Of a stretch of DNA of 6,990 nt, positions 1-6,742 are shown in pieces. Source of the stretch: Candidatus Zixiibacteriota bacterium (lineage in GTDB: Bacteria > SM23-81); contig DAOVRJ010000128.1 of assembly GCA_030628225.1 (NCBI GenBank), forward strand, positions 1 to 6,990, read 5' to 3'. Positions within the stretch are counted from its first letter, which is position 1; every line of letters starts with the position of its first letter. The notes under the pieces were generated by a model. The model was not told the origin of the DNA and did not search any database. It worked only from the letters and a program-made list of their open reading frames with translations. A program made the translations under genes and the position numbers.

Positions 1-11
1 AATTAACGACC

Positions 12-3000
12 CTAAAAACGAAGGGTGACTCCCAGCCGGATGATGCGAGGATTACCGTAGTTCCCGGGGTCTTTATAGCGCAGTTTCCAATTTGCGAAAG
101 CCGTCAGATAATCCTCCTCAGAGGCGTATCCCTCTCGGTCCGGAGGGTTTCCGTTGTCATCTGGCAAACCCGTGTTCCTGTAAACATCGACGATGTTCTC
201 CACGTCAAAGAAATTTCTCACGTCCACGAAAAAGCCGTAGTTGAACATCTCGTTGACATTGAAGATCTTGTCAATGCGGAAATCGGTGGATTGAGTGGCC
301 GGCATCCTCCTGGAGCCCACGTCAGACGACGGGTTACCCCTGCTGTCCTCCGGTGTGTACGGGGGACCGGAGGAAAAATTCAACTGCACGTTGCAGTTCA
401 GGTCAGAAAACGGCTTGAAGAAGTACAGCTCCGGGCCATAATCTGGGGGCAGATAGAAATTTATGTTCGCTTTCAGGGAATTTGTGACATCGAACTCCAG
501 CGGGTATTCCCGTTTAGGAATGGGGGTGGTGGAGCTGGAGTACAGGTAGTAGCCCTCCCGCGGAGAGGAGCCGGTCCCCTGAGCATTCAGGTACGAATAG
601 GTCAAGGTCCCTGACAGGAACCTGGGGGCCCGCTTGGACAGGGTGACGTCGATTCCCTTGATCACGGCGAAATCCTCGATGATGAACATGTCGATAGTAG
701 CCGGGTTATCTTGGACCAAGGTATTCAGCTTGCGGGTGGCCAACAGGTCGGTCACGTCCTTGAAGTAGGCGGTCACCTCTCCGGACACGTCGGGACTGAA
801 GGCATACTTCAGACCTAACTCGTAGGCCACCGTCTTCTGTGGCGGCAGATCCGGGTTGCCGATGAGCGGCCTGCCGGTGGTCACGTTGGCGTTGAGCGAC
901 TGATACAGCTCACCCAGCTCAACGGGCTGAAAGAAGTGACCGTAAGAGGCATACATGACCGATTTGTCCGTCACCGCAAAGGAGATGCCCAGCCGGGGAC
1001 TGAATTCAGACTTGGCCTCCACCTTCTTCATGCCCTGATCCAGGTTGTCCAGATCGATGTAATGGTCAGATTTGGGGTTAAAGTAGTCAAAGCGCAATCC
1101 AGCGTTGATGGTCAGATCCTCGAATTCGAACTTGTCCTGGATATAGGCGGCGCCGTAATCCGGCTCCTTGTGGTAGTGGTCGGAGTAAGGGTTTCGATTG
1201 AGAAACTGCATGTCCGTCAGATCCAGGTCTCCCTTGCGGAAGTAAGTGCCAAACTTTATCTGGTTGGTCCTGTTCACCTGGCTGGTGATGGAGAAATCGG
1301 CCGTGTAGAAGGTGGTGTTCCGGTCATGCCACCAGGGAACGAAATCGTAGATGAAATGGTAATATTCATCCCGGTCGTGATAATAAAAGTTGTGGATGTC
1401 TCCATTGTAAAGGCCGCTTTTGTGATCCGGGCTGTCGGCCACCTCCTGCAGATAACCATCCAGATCAAAGGGGACATAAACCAACTCTTCCTGGCCCTCT
1501 TCGCCCTGGATTTCCCAGTTGCCGGTGTCGTAATAGCGGTTGTTGTAAGCCTCCTGCTGCCAGACCAGGTAATCCCAGACCAGCTCGCCGGTGGCGCTGT
1601 CCCGGTGCGCATACCCATCTCCATCGTTGGTCACCTGGGTGTAATAATACTCCCAGGCCCATTCGGGTGTCACCTGGACGGAGTCCTCTAGTTCCGGATC
1701 CCACCGCTTGACCCAGCTCTGCCATTGCGTGTCGTACCACGACTCATACGCTGTGCCGGCATCATTTACATGCTGCCGGGCATAGTCCACCCAGGCCAGG
1801 CCGCCGCCGATGATCTCCCAGTCCAAATAGCCCTTGCCATTCTGACCCTGGAGCTTGGCGTAGGTGTTGAAATAGCTGAGATTCAAGTTCCAAAAGGTAC
1901 TCTGGTTAACGGTGTGGGTGGTGGACAGGTTTACCTGCAGGTTGCCGCTCTCCCGAAGATAGTTGTCTTTCAACCAATTGCCCTTGGAACGACTGTGCCT
2001 GTATGTGTGCCACTTGCTGGATGCCCAGTTTCCCCCCAGGGTGAACTTCAAACTGTTGGCCGCCTTCCAGGTCAACTTGGCCGTGCCGCTCTCCCGCTGG
2101 AGATCGTTCCATGGTTTGGGAATGATCCCCGGATCACGGTCATCCCGGTCGTCCACGGCACCGGAGACAAAGAACTTCAGATTCTTCACCGTGGGAACGG
2201 GACCGCCGAAGCTGAGCTCCAGCTTGTTGGTACCATAATCGTAACGGGTGCCATTTAATAGAGCATCAGTGTGGTACTCCACACTTCCACCGTATCTTGG
2301 AGTTCCCTCTTTGGTGATGATGTTTACGATACCGGACATGGCCTCGCCATACTCGGCGTTGAAGCCGCCGCTGATCACCGACATCTCGGCGATGGCGTTG
2401 GTCTCTATGTTCACGCCTCGCTGCTGATAAACGGGGTCGTTGGCGATCACCCCATCCACCACATAGACCACCTCGTTGTCACGGCCGCCGCGGATGTGCA
2501 AGCCGCTGGAATACCCTCCCCCCGTCTCCACCGCGCCGGCCTGGTTGGCCACCACGTCCGTGAAGGAGGTTACCGGCATCTTGTTGATCTCACTCCCGCT
2601 GATGAGCTTGGAACTGGAGGTAACGGTTCCATCCACCATGGGCCTTTCGGCGACGACCACCACCTCTTTGACGATGTCCAACTGGGTTTCCCCCAGGGGG
2701 AAATCGATGGTCGTGGTCATGTCTGCCGAGACCCGGACATTCTGTACCTCCAAGGGGGCATACCCCATCATAGAGGCCGTCATGACATAGGTGCCCACCG
2801 GCACGTTGATGATGAAATACTCGCCCTTCAGGTTGCTGGCCGCGCCCATAGTGCTGCCCTTGATGATAATGTTCACCCCGGGCAGGGAAACGCCGGTGCT
2901 TTTATCGTACACCCGACCGGTAAGTTTCCCGGTGATGCCGGCCGAAGCGACTCCGGCGATGACCCAGGCCAAACACACCACGAGGCATATGACACTCAAA

Positions 3001-3017
3001 CTTTTACGTTTGAACAT
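12..3017 (-). CDS. TonB-dependent outer-membrane receptor with N-terminal carboxypeptidase-regulatory-like domain
   Basis: Predicted energy-coupled outer-membrane transporter of 1001 residues; the substrate is unknown. Residues 1-26 form a signal peptide (KRK, hydrophobic core, cleavage after ASA). Residues about 30-110 look like a carboxypeptidase-regulatory-like beta-sandwich (GRVYDKSTGVSLPGVNI, then GEYFIINVPVGTY). A TonB-box-like stretch, EVVVVAERP, is at 118-126. The plug follows at about 130-237 with LHIRGGRDNEVVYVVDGV and GEAMSGIVNIITKEG. The remainder is a beta-barrel with YIQDKFEF and LTINAGLRFDYF, ending in GVTLRF with the terminal Phe typical of barrel assembly. Residues 400-563 are a long Trp/Tyr-rich insert, probably extracellular. 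The ATG start is supported by AAAGGAG nine bases upstream and by the signal peptide directly after it. The reading frame is intact, and no SusD-like partner is in the window. It lies downstream of a peptide-type ABC operon on the same strand, separated by a signal-rich 299-base spacer. The family call is firm; a peptide substrate is only inferred from the neighbours. Confidence 0.92.
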   Translation of the reverse strand: MFKRKSLSVICLVVCLAWVIAGVASAGITGKLTGRVYDKSTGVSLPGVNIIIKGSTMGAASNLKGEYFIINVPVGTYVMTASMMGYAPLEVQNVRVSADMTTTIDFPLGETQLDIVKEVVVVAERPMVDGTVTSSSKLISGSEINKMPVTSFTDVVANQAGAVETGGGYSSGLHIRGGRDNEVVYVVDGVIANDPVYQQRGVNIETNAIAEMSVISGGFNAEYGEAMSGIVNIITKEGTPRYGGSVEYHTDALLNGTRYDYGTNKLELSFGGPVPTVKNLKFFVSGAVDDRDDRDPGIIPKPWNDLQRESGTAKLTWKAANSLKFTLGGNWASSKWHTYRHSRSKGNWLKDNYLRESGNLQVNLSTTHTVNQSTFWNLNLSYFNTYAKLQGQNGKGYLDWEIIGGGLAWVDYARQHVNDAGTAYESWYDTQWQSWVKRWDPELEDSVQVTPEWAWEYYYTQVTNDGDGYAHRDSATGELVWDYLVWQQEAYNNRYYDTGNWEIQGEEGQEELVYVPFDLDGYLQEVADSPDHKSGLYNGDIHNFYYHDRDEYYHFIYDFVPWWHDRNTTFYTADFSITSQVNRTNQIKFGTYFRKGDLDLTDMQFLNRNPYSDHYHKEPDYGAAYIQDKFEFEDLTINAGLRFDYFNPKSDHYIDLDNLDQGMKKVEAKSEFSPRLGISFAVTDKSVMYASYGHFFQPVELGELYQSLNANVTTGRPLIGNPDLPPQKTVAYELGLKYAFSPDVSGEVTAYFKDVTDLLATRKLNTLVQDNPATIDMFIIEDFAVIKGIDVTLSKRAPRFLSGTLTYSYLNAQGTGSSPREGYYLYSSSTTPIPKREYPLEFDVTNSLKANINFYLPPDYGPELYFFKPFSDLNCNVQLNFSSGPPYTPEDSRGNPSSDVGSRRMPATQSTDFRIDKIFNVNEMFNYGFFVDVRNFFDVENIVDVYRNTGLPDDNGNPPDREGYASEEDYLTAFANWKLRYKDPGNYGNPRIIRLGVTLRF

Positions 3018-3026
3018 ACCTCATCA

Positions 3027-3033
3027 CTCCTTT
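3027..3033 (-). promoter_or_regulatory. Ribosome binding site of the TonB-dependent receptor
   Basis: AAAGGAG on the minus strand, nine bases before the ATG at 3017. It supports that start and shows that this organism uses Shine-Dalgarno sites, unlike many Bacteroidota. Confidence 0.7.
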
Positions 3034-3063
3034 CCCTCAGGCTGTGGAGAAGAAAGCTTCCTC

Positions 3064-3088
3064 AGAAAACGGCAGCCCTCCTGCCGCT
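3064..3088 (-). terminator. Intrinsic-terminator-like hairpin in the leader of the receptor gene
   Basis: On the minus strand CGGCAG, loop GAGGG, CTGCCG forms a perfect six-base-pair GC-rich stem, extendable by a G-U and an A-U pair, and is followed directly by TTTTCT. It is about 50 bases upstream of the receptor start codon and on the same strand, so it would stop transcripts heading into that gene. It could be an attenuator, or a second back-up terminator for the ABC operon. It was found by eye and not folded computationally. Confidence 0.5.
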
Positions 3089-3168
3089 GACCCTGTGTTA
3101 CGGAAACATAGAACCGCCACAACCGTGAACATAACTCGCAGATTACTTGAGAGATAAGTTAACGATAA

Positions 3169-3179
3169 CACCTCCTTTT
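3169..3179 (-). promoter_or_regulatory. Orphan perfect Shine-Dalgarno sequence
   Basis: AAAAGGAGGTG on the minus strand contains a ten-base perfect match to the usual complement of the 16S rRNA 3' end. No ATG or TTG follows at 5-12 bases. The only nearby GTG is embedded in the motif itself (3171-3169) and opens a 44-codon frame ending at 3037 that contains an in-frame ATG at 3132. The site may serve a leader peptide with an unusual start, be the remnant of a lost gene, or act as a ribosome-binding or anti-terminator element. The match is seen; the role is unknown. Confidence 0.4.
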
Positions 3180-3197
3180 GATAGAAACATACGAGCT

Positions 3198-3230
3198 AAA
3201 AAGGTCAATCTTCCTTATAGTGGACTGACC
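3198..3230 (-). terminator. Intrinsic-terminator-like hairpin with T5 tail downstream of the ABC operon
   Basis: On the minus strand GGTCAGTC pairs with GATTGACC (eight pairs, one G-U) around a 12-base loop, and TTTTT follows immediately. It begins about 87 bases after the stop of the ATPase F gene. It is the best candidate for the operon terminator. It also lies about 55 bases downstream of the predicted start point of the promoter at 3292-3320, so it would end a short RNA or attenuate transcription into the receptor gene. Confidence 0.55.
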
Positions 3231-3286
3231 CGATCATTCAATTACCCTAAGGCATTTTCGGATATAGCCTTCCACCTATATGCAAT
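3198..3286 (-). ncRNA. Candidate short RNA or attenuated leader between promoter and first terminator
   Basis: The region between a near-consensus promoter and the first terminator-like hairpin would give an RNA of about 85-90 bases. Near its 5' end ATATAG and CTATAT can form a small AU-rich hairpin with an eight-base loop, and the 3' end is the terminator with its T5 tail. I see no convincing open frame with a ribosome binding site in it. I do not recognise a known riboswitch or small RNA family. It could be a stand-alone small RNA or the prematurely terminated leader of the receptor mRNA. Confidence 0.25.
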
Positions 3287-3296
3287 ATTGCAATAT
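3281..3296. repeat. Tandem palindromic operator-like repeat over the promoter
   Basis: TGCAATATTGCAATAT is an exact tandem duplication of TGCAATAT. It contains two overlapping perfect 12-base palindromes, TGCAATATTGCA (3281-3292) and ATATTGCAATAT (3285-3296). It covers the -10 element and expected start site of the minus-strand promoter at 3292-3320, where a repressor site would be placed. The binding protein is unknown; AT-rich composition alone could produce part of the symmetry. Confidence 0.4.
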
Positions 3297-3320
3297 ACTA
3301 TCTGTAATCTCTTTTGTCAA
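3292..3320 (-). promoter_or_regulatory. Near-consensus sigma-70-type promoter overlapping the stop codon of the ATPase F gene
   Basis: On the minus strand a perfect -35 TTGACA (3320-3315) is followed after exactly 17 bases by TATATT (3297-3292), five of six matches to the -10 consensus. The TGA stop codon of the ATPase gene lies within TTGACA. An A7 tract four bases upstream (3330-3324) could act as an UP element. Transcription would start near 3285 and run toward the receptor gene, giving a leader of about 268 bases. The match is strong by eye; the start site is unproven. Confidence 0.6.
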
Positions 3321-4357
3321 CCCTTTTTTTGGTCATCGGAATCAATTATAACAGATTTCCCCAATCTCCCGGAACTGCTTTGAAACTCAGGAGTATAAAG
3401 CAGACAACTCACGTAATGGCCGTCGCCCTGATCCCGGAGCTGGGGCACCACTTTGTCGCACCGGGGGAGGCGCTCTCTGCAGCGGGGATGAAAGGGACAA
3501 CCGGAGGGAGGATTTGCCGGACTGGGCACGTCGCCGAGCAGGATGATGCGTTTCCCTTTGGCCCCGGGATCGGCAATGGGCACGGCCGACATCAGAGCTC
3601 GCGTATAGGGGTGCTTGGGGGACTCGTACAATCTGCTGCTCTCAGCAAGCTCCACAATTCTCCCCAGATACATGACCGCCACCCGGTCGCTGATGTGCTT
3701 GACCACGCTGAGATCGTGGGCAATGAACAGGTAGGTGAGTTGAAACTGTTTCTGCAGATCCTGCAGAAGATTGATGATCTGGGCCTGTATGGACACATCC
3801 AGGGCCGAGACGGGCTCATCGGCGATGATGAACTTGGGATTGACGGCCAGAGCGCGGGCCACTCCGATGCGCTGCCTCTGGCCGCCGCTGAATTCGTGGG
3901 GATATCTCCTGGAGTGGTGCGGGGAGAGGCCGACGATCTCCAGTAGCTCGGCCACCCGCTTTTTCACCGCATCGCCTGAGGCCAACTTATGGATCCTGAT
4001 GGCTTCGCTGAGCATCCCCCCGACAGTCATCCGCGGATTCAGGGAGCCATAAGGGTCCTGGAAGATGATCTGCATCTCCCTGCGCAGGGCGCGCAGCTCT
4101 TTTCGGCCCATGGCCAACACATCCCGCCCATCGAAGGTCACGCTTCCCTCGGTGACATCCAGAAGCCTGAGGATGAGCCGCCCGGCGGTGGTCTTGCCGC
4201 AACCACTTTCGCCCACCAGTCCCAGAGTTTCCCCTCTCTTGATGAACAGATCCAGGCCATCAACGGCCTTCACGTGGCCGACGATCCGGGAGAAGAGGCC
4301 CTTGCGAATGGGAAAGTGCTTCTTCAGATTTTTTACTTCCAAGAGCATATCTGTCAT
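3317..4357 (-). CDS. oppF: Oligopeptide/dipeptide ABC transporter ATP-binding protein (OppF/DppF type)
   Basis: Cytoplasmic ATPase that powers import through the two permeases, paired with the neighbouring OppD-type subunit; 346 residues, normal for the family. Walker A is GESGCGKTT (49-57), the Q-loop glutamine is Q100, the signature is FSGGQRQR (156-163), Walker B is FIIADEP (177-182, glutamate 181) and the switch histidine is H214. The C-terminal oligopeptide-type region contains [13 protein letters not shown] and four cysteines, C287, C293, C300 and C318, in C-X5-C-X6-C-X17-C spacing. Family knowledge: such cysteines hold a [4Fe-4S] cluster in DppD-type ATPases. A polar tail of about 25 residues follows. 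The ATG start has AGAGGG seven bases upstream, inside the 18-base spacer after OppD. It is the last gene of the operon. Substrate class is by family only; peptides, nickel or other small solutes are possible. Confidence 0.9.
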   Translation of the reverse strand: MTDMLLEVKNLKKHFPIRKGLFSRIVGHVKAVDGLDLFIKRGETLGLVGESGCGKTTAGRLILRLLDVTEGSVTFDGRDVLAMGRKELRALRREMQIIFQDPYGSLNPRMTVGGMLSEAIRIHKLASGDAVKKRVAELLEIVGLSPHHSRRYPHEFSGGQRQRIGVARALAVNPKFIIADEPVSALDVSIQAQIINLLQDLQKQFQLTYLFIAHDLSVVKHISDRVAVMYLGRIVELAESSRLYESPKHPYTRALMSAVPIADPGAKGKRIILLGDVPSPANPPSGCPFHPRCRERLPRCDKVVPQLRDQGDGHYVSCLLYTPEFQSSSGRLGKSVIIDSDDQKKG

Positions 4358-4364
4358 GGAAAAA

Positions 4365-4370
4365 CCCTCT
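4365..4370 (-). promoter_or_regulatory. Ribosome binding site of the OppF-type gene
   Basis: AGAGGG on the minus strand, seven bases before the ATG at 4357 and within the spacer after the OppD-type stop. It favours the first ATG over the in-frame ATG three codons later (MTDM). Confidence 0.55.
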
Positions 4371-4375
4371 GCATA

Positions 4376-5338
4376 TCAGGCTCGAAAGCAGCGCACCCAG
4401 TGATCCGGAACCAGCTCCCTCAGGTCCGGCTCCGCCTTCCGGCACTCGGCAATGGCCCGGGAGCATCGGGGATGGAACTTGCACCCCTGAGGAAAAGCCA
4501 GGGGGTTGGGTACCATTCCGGGGATCACCGCCAGGCGGTCCTTGGACTCGGTCAGCTTGGGTATCGATATCAGCAGACCCTGAGTATAGGGGTGGCGGGG
4601 TGTGTTAAAAACTTCCTGAACTCCAGCATATTCCACGATCTTCCCGGCATACATCACCGCCACCCGGCTGGCCACCTCGGCGATGACCCCCAGATCGTGG
4701 GTGATCATGATCACTGCCATGTGCAGTTCCCGCTGCAGGCGTTCCAACAACTCCAGGATTTGTGCCTGGATGGTCACGTCCAGGGCGGTGGTGGGCTCAT
4801 CGGCCAGGAGCAGGGACGGATTGCAGGACAGAGCCATGGCGATCATCACTCTCTGGCGCATTCCTCCGCTGAGCTGATGAGGATATTCTCGCACCCTTTG
4901 TTCTGGCGCGGGGATTCCCACCAGCCCGAGCATCTCTATAGCCTTTTGGCGGGCCTCTTTTTTGGACACCTTTTGGTGGAGAATGACGGCTTCCTCGATC
5001 TGGCTGCCGCAGGTAAAAACGGGGTTAAGAGAGGTCATCGGCTCCTGGAAAATCATGGAGACCTCGTTGCCCCGGATATCCCGTACCTGTTTGTCTTCCA
5101 GTTCCAACACATTCTTTCCGCCCAGAATAATCTGGCCGCCCACAATTTTTCCCGGCGGATCCGGTATCAGCCGCATGATGGATAAGGCAGAGACGCTTTT
5201 CCCACATCCCGACTCTCCCACCAAACCCAGCGTTTCCCCTTTATCAACATGGAAACTGACCCCGTCGACGGCCTTGGCGACACCCTCATCAAGGAAAAAG
5301 TAGGTTTTTAAGTCCTTTACTTCCAGCAACTTGCCCAT
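4376..5338 (-). CDS. oppD: Oligopeptide/dipeptide ABC transporter ATP-binding protein (OppD/DppD type)
   Basis: First ATPase subunit of the importer, 320 residues from the chosen start. Counting from the alternative upstream ATG at 5344, Walker A is GESGCGKS (43-50), the Q-loop is Q100, the signature is LSGGMRQR (158-165), Walker B is LLLADEP (178-184) and the switch histidine is H216. SGGM rather than SGGQ is usual for the D-type subunit. The C-terminal domain has QGCKFHPRC and four cysteines, C288, C294, C301 and C319, with the same spacing as in the OppF partner, consistent with an iron-sulfur site. The start is ambiguous: the 5' end reads ATGGGAATGGGC. GGAGAG at 5350-5345 is only two bases from the first ATG but eight from the second, so I choose the second (5338). 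It lies 37 bases after the OppC-type gene and 18 before the OppF-type gene, in the standard operon order. Confidence 0.9.
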   Translation of the reverse strand: MGKLLEVKDLKTYFFLDEGVAKAVDGVSFHVDKGETLGLVGESGCGKSVSALSIMRLIPDPPGKIVGGQIILGGKNVLELEDKQVRDIRGNEVSMIFQEPMTSLNPVFTCGSQIEEAVILHQKVSKKEARQKAIEMLGLVGIPAPEQRVREYPHQLSGGMRQRVMIAMALSCNPSLLLADEPTTALDVTIQAQILELLERLQRELHMAVIMITHDLGVIAEVASRVAVMYAGKIVEYAGVQEVFNTPRHPYTQGLLISIPKLTESKDRLAVIPGMVPNPLAFPQGCKFHPRCSRAIAECRKAEPDLRELVPDHWVRCFRA

Positions 5339-5344
5339 TCCCAT

Positions 5345-5350
5345 CTCTCC
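5345..5350 (-). promoter_or_regulatory. Ribosome binding site that decides the OppD-type start
   Basis: GGAGAG on the minus strand. GGAG is eight bases from the ATG at 5338 but nearly abuts the ATG at 5344, which points to the second methionine as the start. Confidence 0.5.
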
Positions 5351-5375
5351 AGAATCGACTCGTGAAACCGGAAAC

Positions 5376-6719
5376 TCAATCTCTCAACCTGGGATCCAGG
5401 GCGTCCCGGAGACCGTCCCCGAACAGGTTATAAGCCACCACCGTGAGCACGATGGCCAAGCCCGGGAAGGTGGCGATCCACCAGGCCCCCAACAGATTGT
5501 CCCGCCCCTGATTGATGATATTCCCCCAGCTGGCAGTGGGGGGCTGGACCCCCAGGCCCAGAAAGCTCAAAGCCGCCGCCACCAGGATAGTGCTGCCCAC
5601 CCGCAGGGTGGCGCTGACGATGATGGGGGCCATGGCATTGGGCAGGATGTGGCGGAAAATGATCCGCGGGGTGCTCAAACCCAGGGCGTGTGCCGCCTGC
5701 ACGAACTCCTGCTCCTTCAGGGACAGGATTTGCCCCCGGATCAGCCTGGCCGTCCCCATCCAACCCGTGGCCCCCAGCACGGCGATGATCAGCCAGATCT
5801 GCGGGCTGAACAGGGCGATGAGGGTGAGAATGAGAAACAGCCGGGGAAAGGCCAATACCATATCCACCAGTCGCATGATGATGTTATCCACCTTGCCGCC
5901 GTAGTATCCGGCTATGGCTCCGATAAAGGTCCCCAAGGTGATGGCGATGGCCACGGCCACAAAGCCGATGCTCAAGGAAATCCGGGAGCCGTAGATAATC
6001 CGGCTGAGGATATCCCGTCCGAACTTGTCGGTGCCCAACCAATGGACCTTCTGATTCCACCATCGGGACCTCACAGTTCTGGTGATCCTTTTCACCTCAT
6101 CGCGGCTCACGGTCACGACCGGCGAGGTTCCCTGTTCTCTATCTCCAACGGATACATAGGAGATTTGATCGCCCAGGTCGCGGACCTCCTGGGCCACGAT
6201 CCTCTGGCCACCCTCCAGAACCACCACAGGCGAGAAAAGCCCGGACAGAGGAGGGAGATAGCGCAAACGGACGATATCATCCTGAGCATTGGGATCAAAG
6301 GGGGCCAGAAAGGGACCCAGAAAGGCCATGGCGTAAAGAGCCAGGACGACCACCATGCCCACCACGGCCAGCTTGTTCTTCCGAAACTGGGTCTTGGTGA
6401 TCTCCCAGTGGCTGACACCCTTGTCCCCTGTGCCTCTTCCCCAACGCAGGGTTTTCACCAGGGAAAAGGCCCATAAGCCCAGCAGGACCAGGAGCAGGAA
6501 GATGGCCGCCACCACTCGGTCCAGCTTGCCCGAGGCGAAGGCTGCCAGGACACAACCCCAGCGGTACGCGGCGAAGGCCAGAAACATGGCCGAGGAACCC
6601 AGCAGCCACAGGCCCAGCCTGAGCTCGCCCAGGACCATTAGCCCGGACCCGGGAAGAAAAACGGAGGCCCAAATAGCCCTGGTCCGCTTTTTCTCTGTCT
6701 GTGCCGTCCTCGTGTTCAT
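5376..6719 (-). CDS. oppC: Oligopeptide/dipeptide ABC transporter permease (OppC/DppC type) with N-terminal extension and periplasmic insert
   Basis: Inner-membrane channel subunit that pairs with the OppB-type permease. Numbering below is from a TTG at 6722; the ATG one codon later is chosen. The family core is clear: [16 protein letters not shown] then a helix at about 118-139, [13 protein letters not shown] (229-241), hydrophobic helices, the ATPase-contact EAA loop [20 protein letters not shown] (339-358), [10 protein letters not shown] and the ending [14 protein letters not shown]. At about 448 residues it is much longer than the usual 280-310. Two additions explain this. Residues 1-106 contain a basic start and two extra hydrophobic segments (about 37-62 and 68-90). 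Residues about 155-222 add a polar, beta-rich stretch between the first core helix and LGTDKFGRD, where the family normally has a short periplasmic loop. The start is uncertain: GGGGGA lies eight bases from TTG 6722 and eleven from ATG 6719. It lies about 20 bases after the OppB-type stop. Confidence 0.9.
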   Translation of the reverse strand: MNTRTAQTEKKRTRAIWASVFLPGSGLMVLGELRLGLWLLGSSAMFLAFAAYRWGCVLAAFASGKLDRVVAAIFLLLVLLGLWAFSLVKTLRWGRGTGDKGVSHWEITKTQFRKNKLAVVGMVVVLALYAMAFLGPFLAPFDPNAQDDIVRLRYLPPLSGLFSPVVVLEGGQRIVAQEVRDLGDQISYVSVGDREQGTSPVVTVSRDEVKRITRTVRSRWWNQKVHWLGTDKFGRDILSRIIYGSRISLSIGFVAVAIAITLGTFIGAIAGYYGGKVDNIIMRLVDMVLAFPRLFLILTLIALFSPQIWLIIAVLGATGWMGTARLIRGQILSLKEQEFVQAAHALGLSTPRIIFRHILPNAMAPIIVSATLRVGSTILVAAALSFLGLGVQPPTASWGNIINQGRDNLLGAWWIATFPGLAIVLTVVAYNLFGDGLRDALDPRLRD

Positions 6720-6742
6720 CAAAAGTCGTTTCCCCCGAAGAA

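Noticed and set aside
936-1691. 251-codon plus-strand frame, rich in V and I, opposite the receptor
   Set aside because: The valine/isoleucine richness is the antisense reading of Asp, Asn and Tyr codons in the receptor; no plausible family and no reason to doubt the receptor frame.
2271-3128. 285-codon plus-strand frame, His/Asp-rich, running from the receptor into the spacer
   Set aside because: It is antisense to the signal peptide and plug of the receptor and has no domain signature.
3181-3208. Promoter candidate TTGACC-17-TCTATC on the minus strand after the first hairpin
   Set aside because: The -35 is good but is part of the hairpin arm, and the -10 matches only three of six positions. 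It remains a possible weak source of receptor transcripts.
3087-3231. Repeated short words in the spacer (GGGTCAG twice, TATGTTTC twice)
   Set aside because: Seven- and eight-base repeats are expected by chance in about 300 bases, and they are not arranged as regular sites.
3214-3241. Second promoter candidate TTGAAT-16-TATAAG on the minus strand
   Set aside because: The -10 falls in the loop of the terminator hairpin and the match is weaker than the promoter at 3292-3320; I could not separate it from chance in AT-rich DNA.
3147-3383. 78-codon plus-strand frame across the spacer
   Set aside because: TTG start without a ribosome binding site, runs into the 3' end of the OppF-type gene in antisense, and no recognisable features.
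3989-5185. 398-codon open frame on the plus strand across both ATPase genes
   Set aside because: It spans two well-supported genes and their junction on the other strand and has no recognisable domain; it is a shadow frame.
5331-6476. 381-codon open frame on the plus strand opposite the OppC-type gene
   Set aside because: It is antisense to a clear permease, reads as low-complexity H/Q/G/P-rich protein without family motifs, and is explained by GC-biased codon positions of the real gene.
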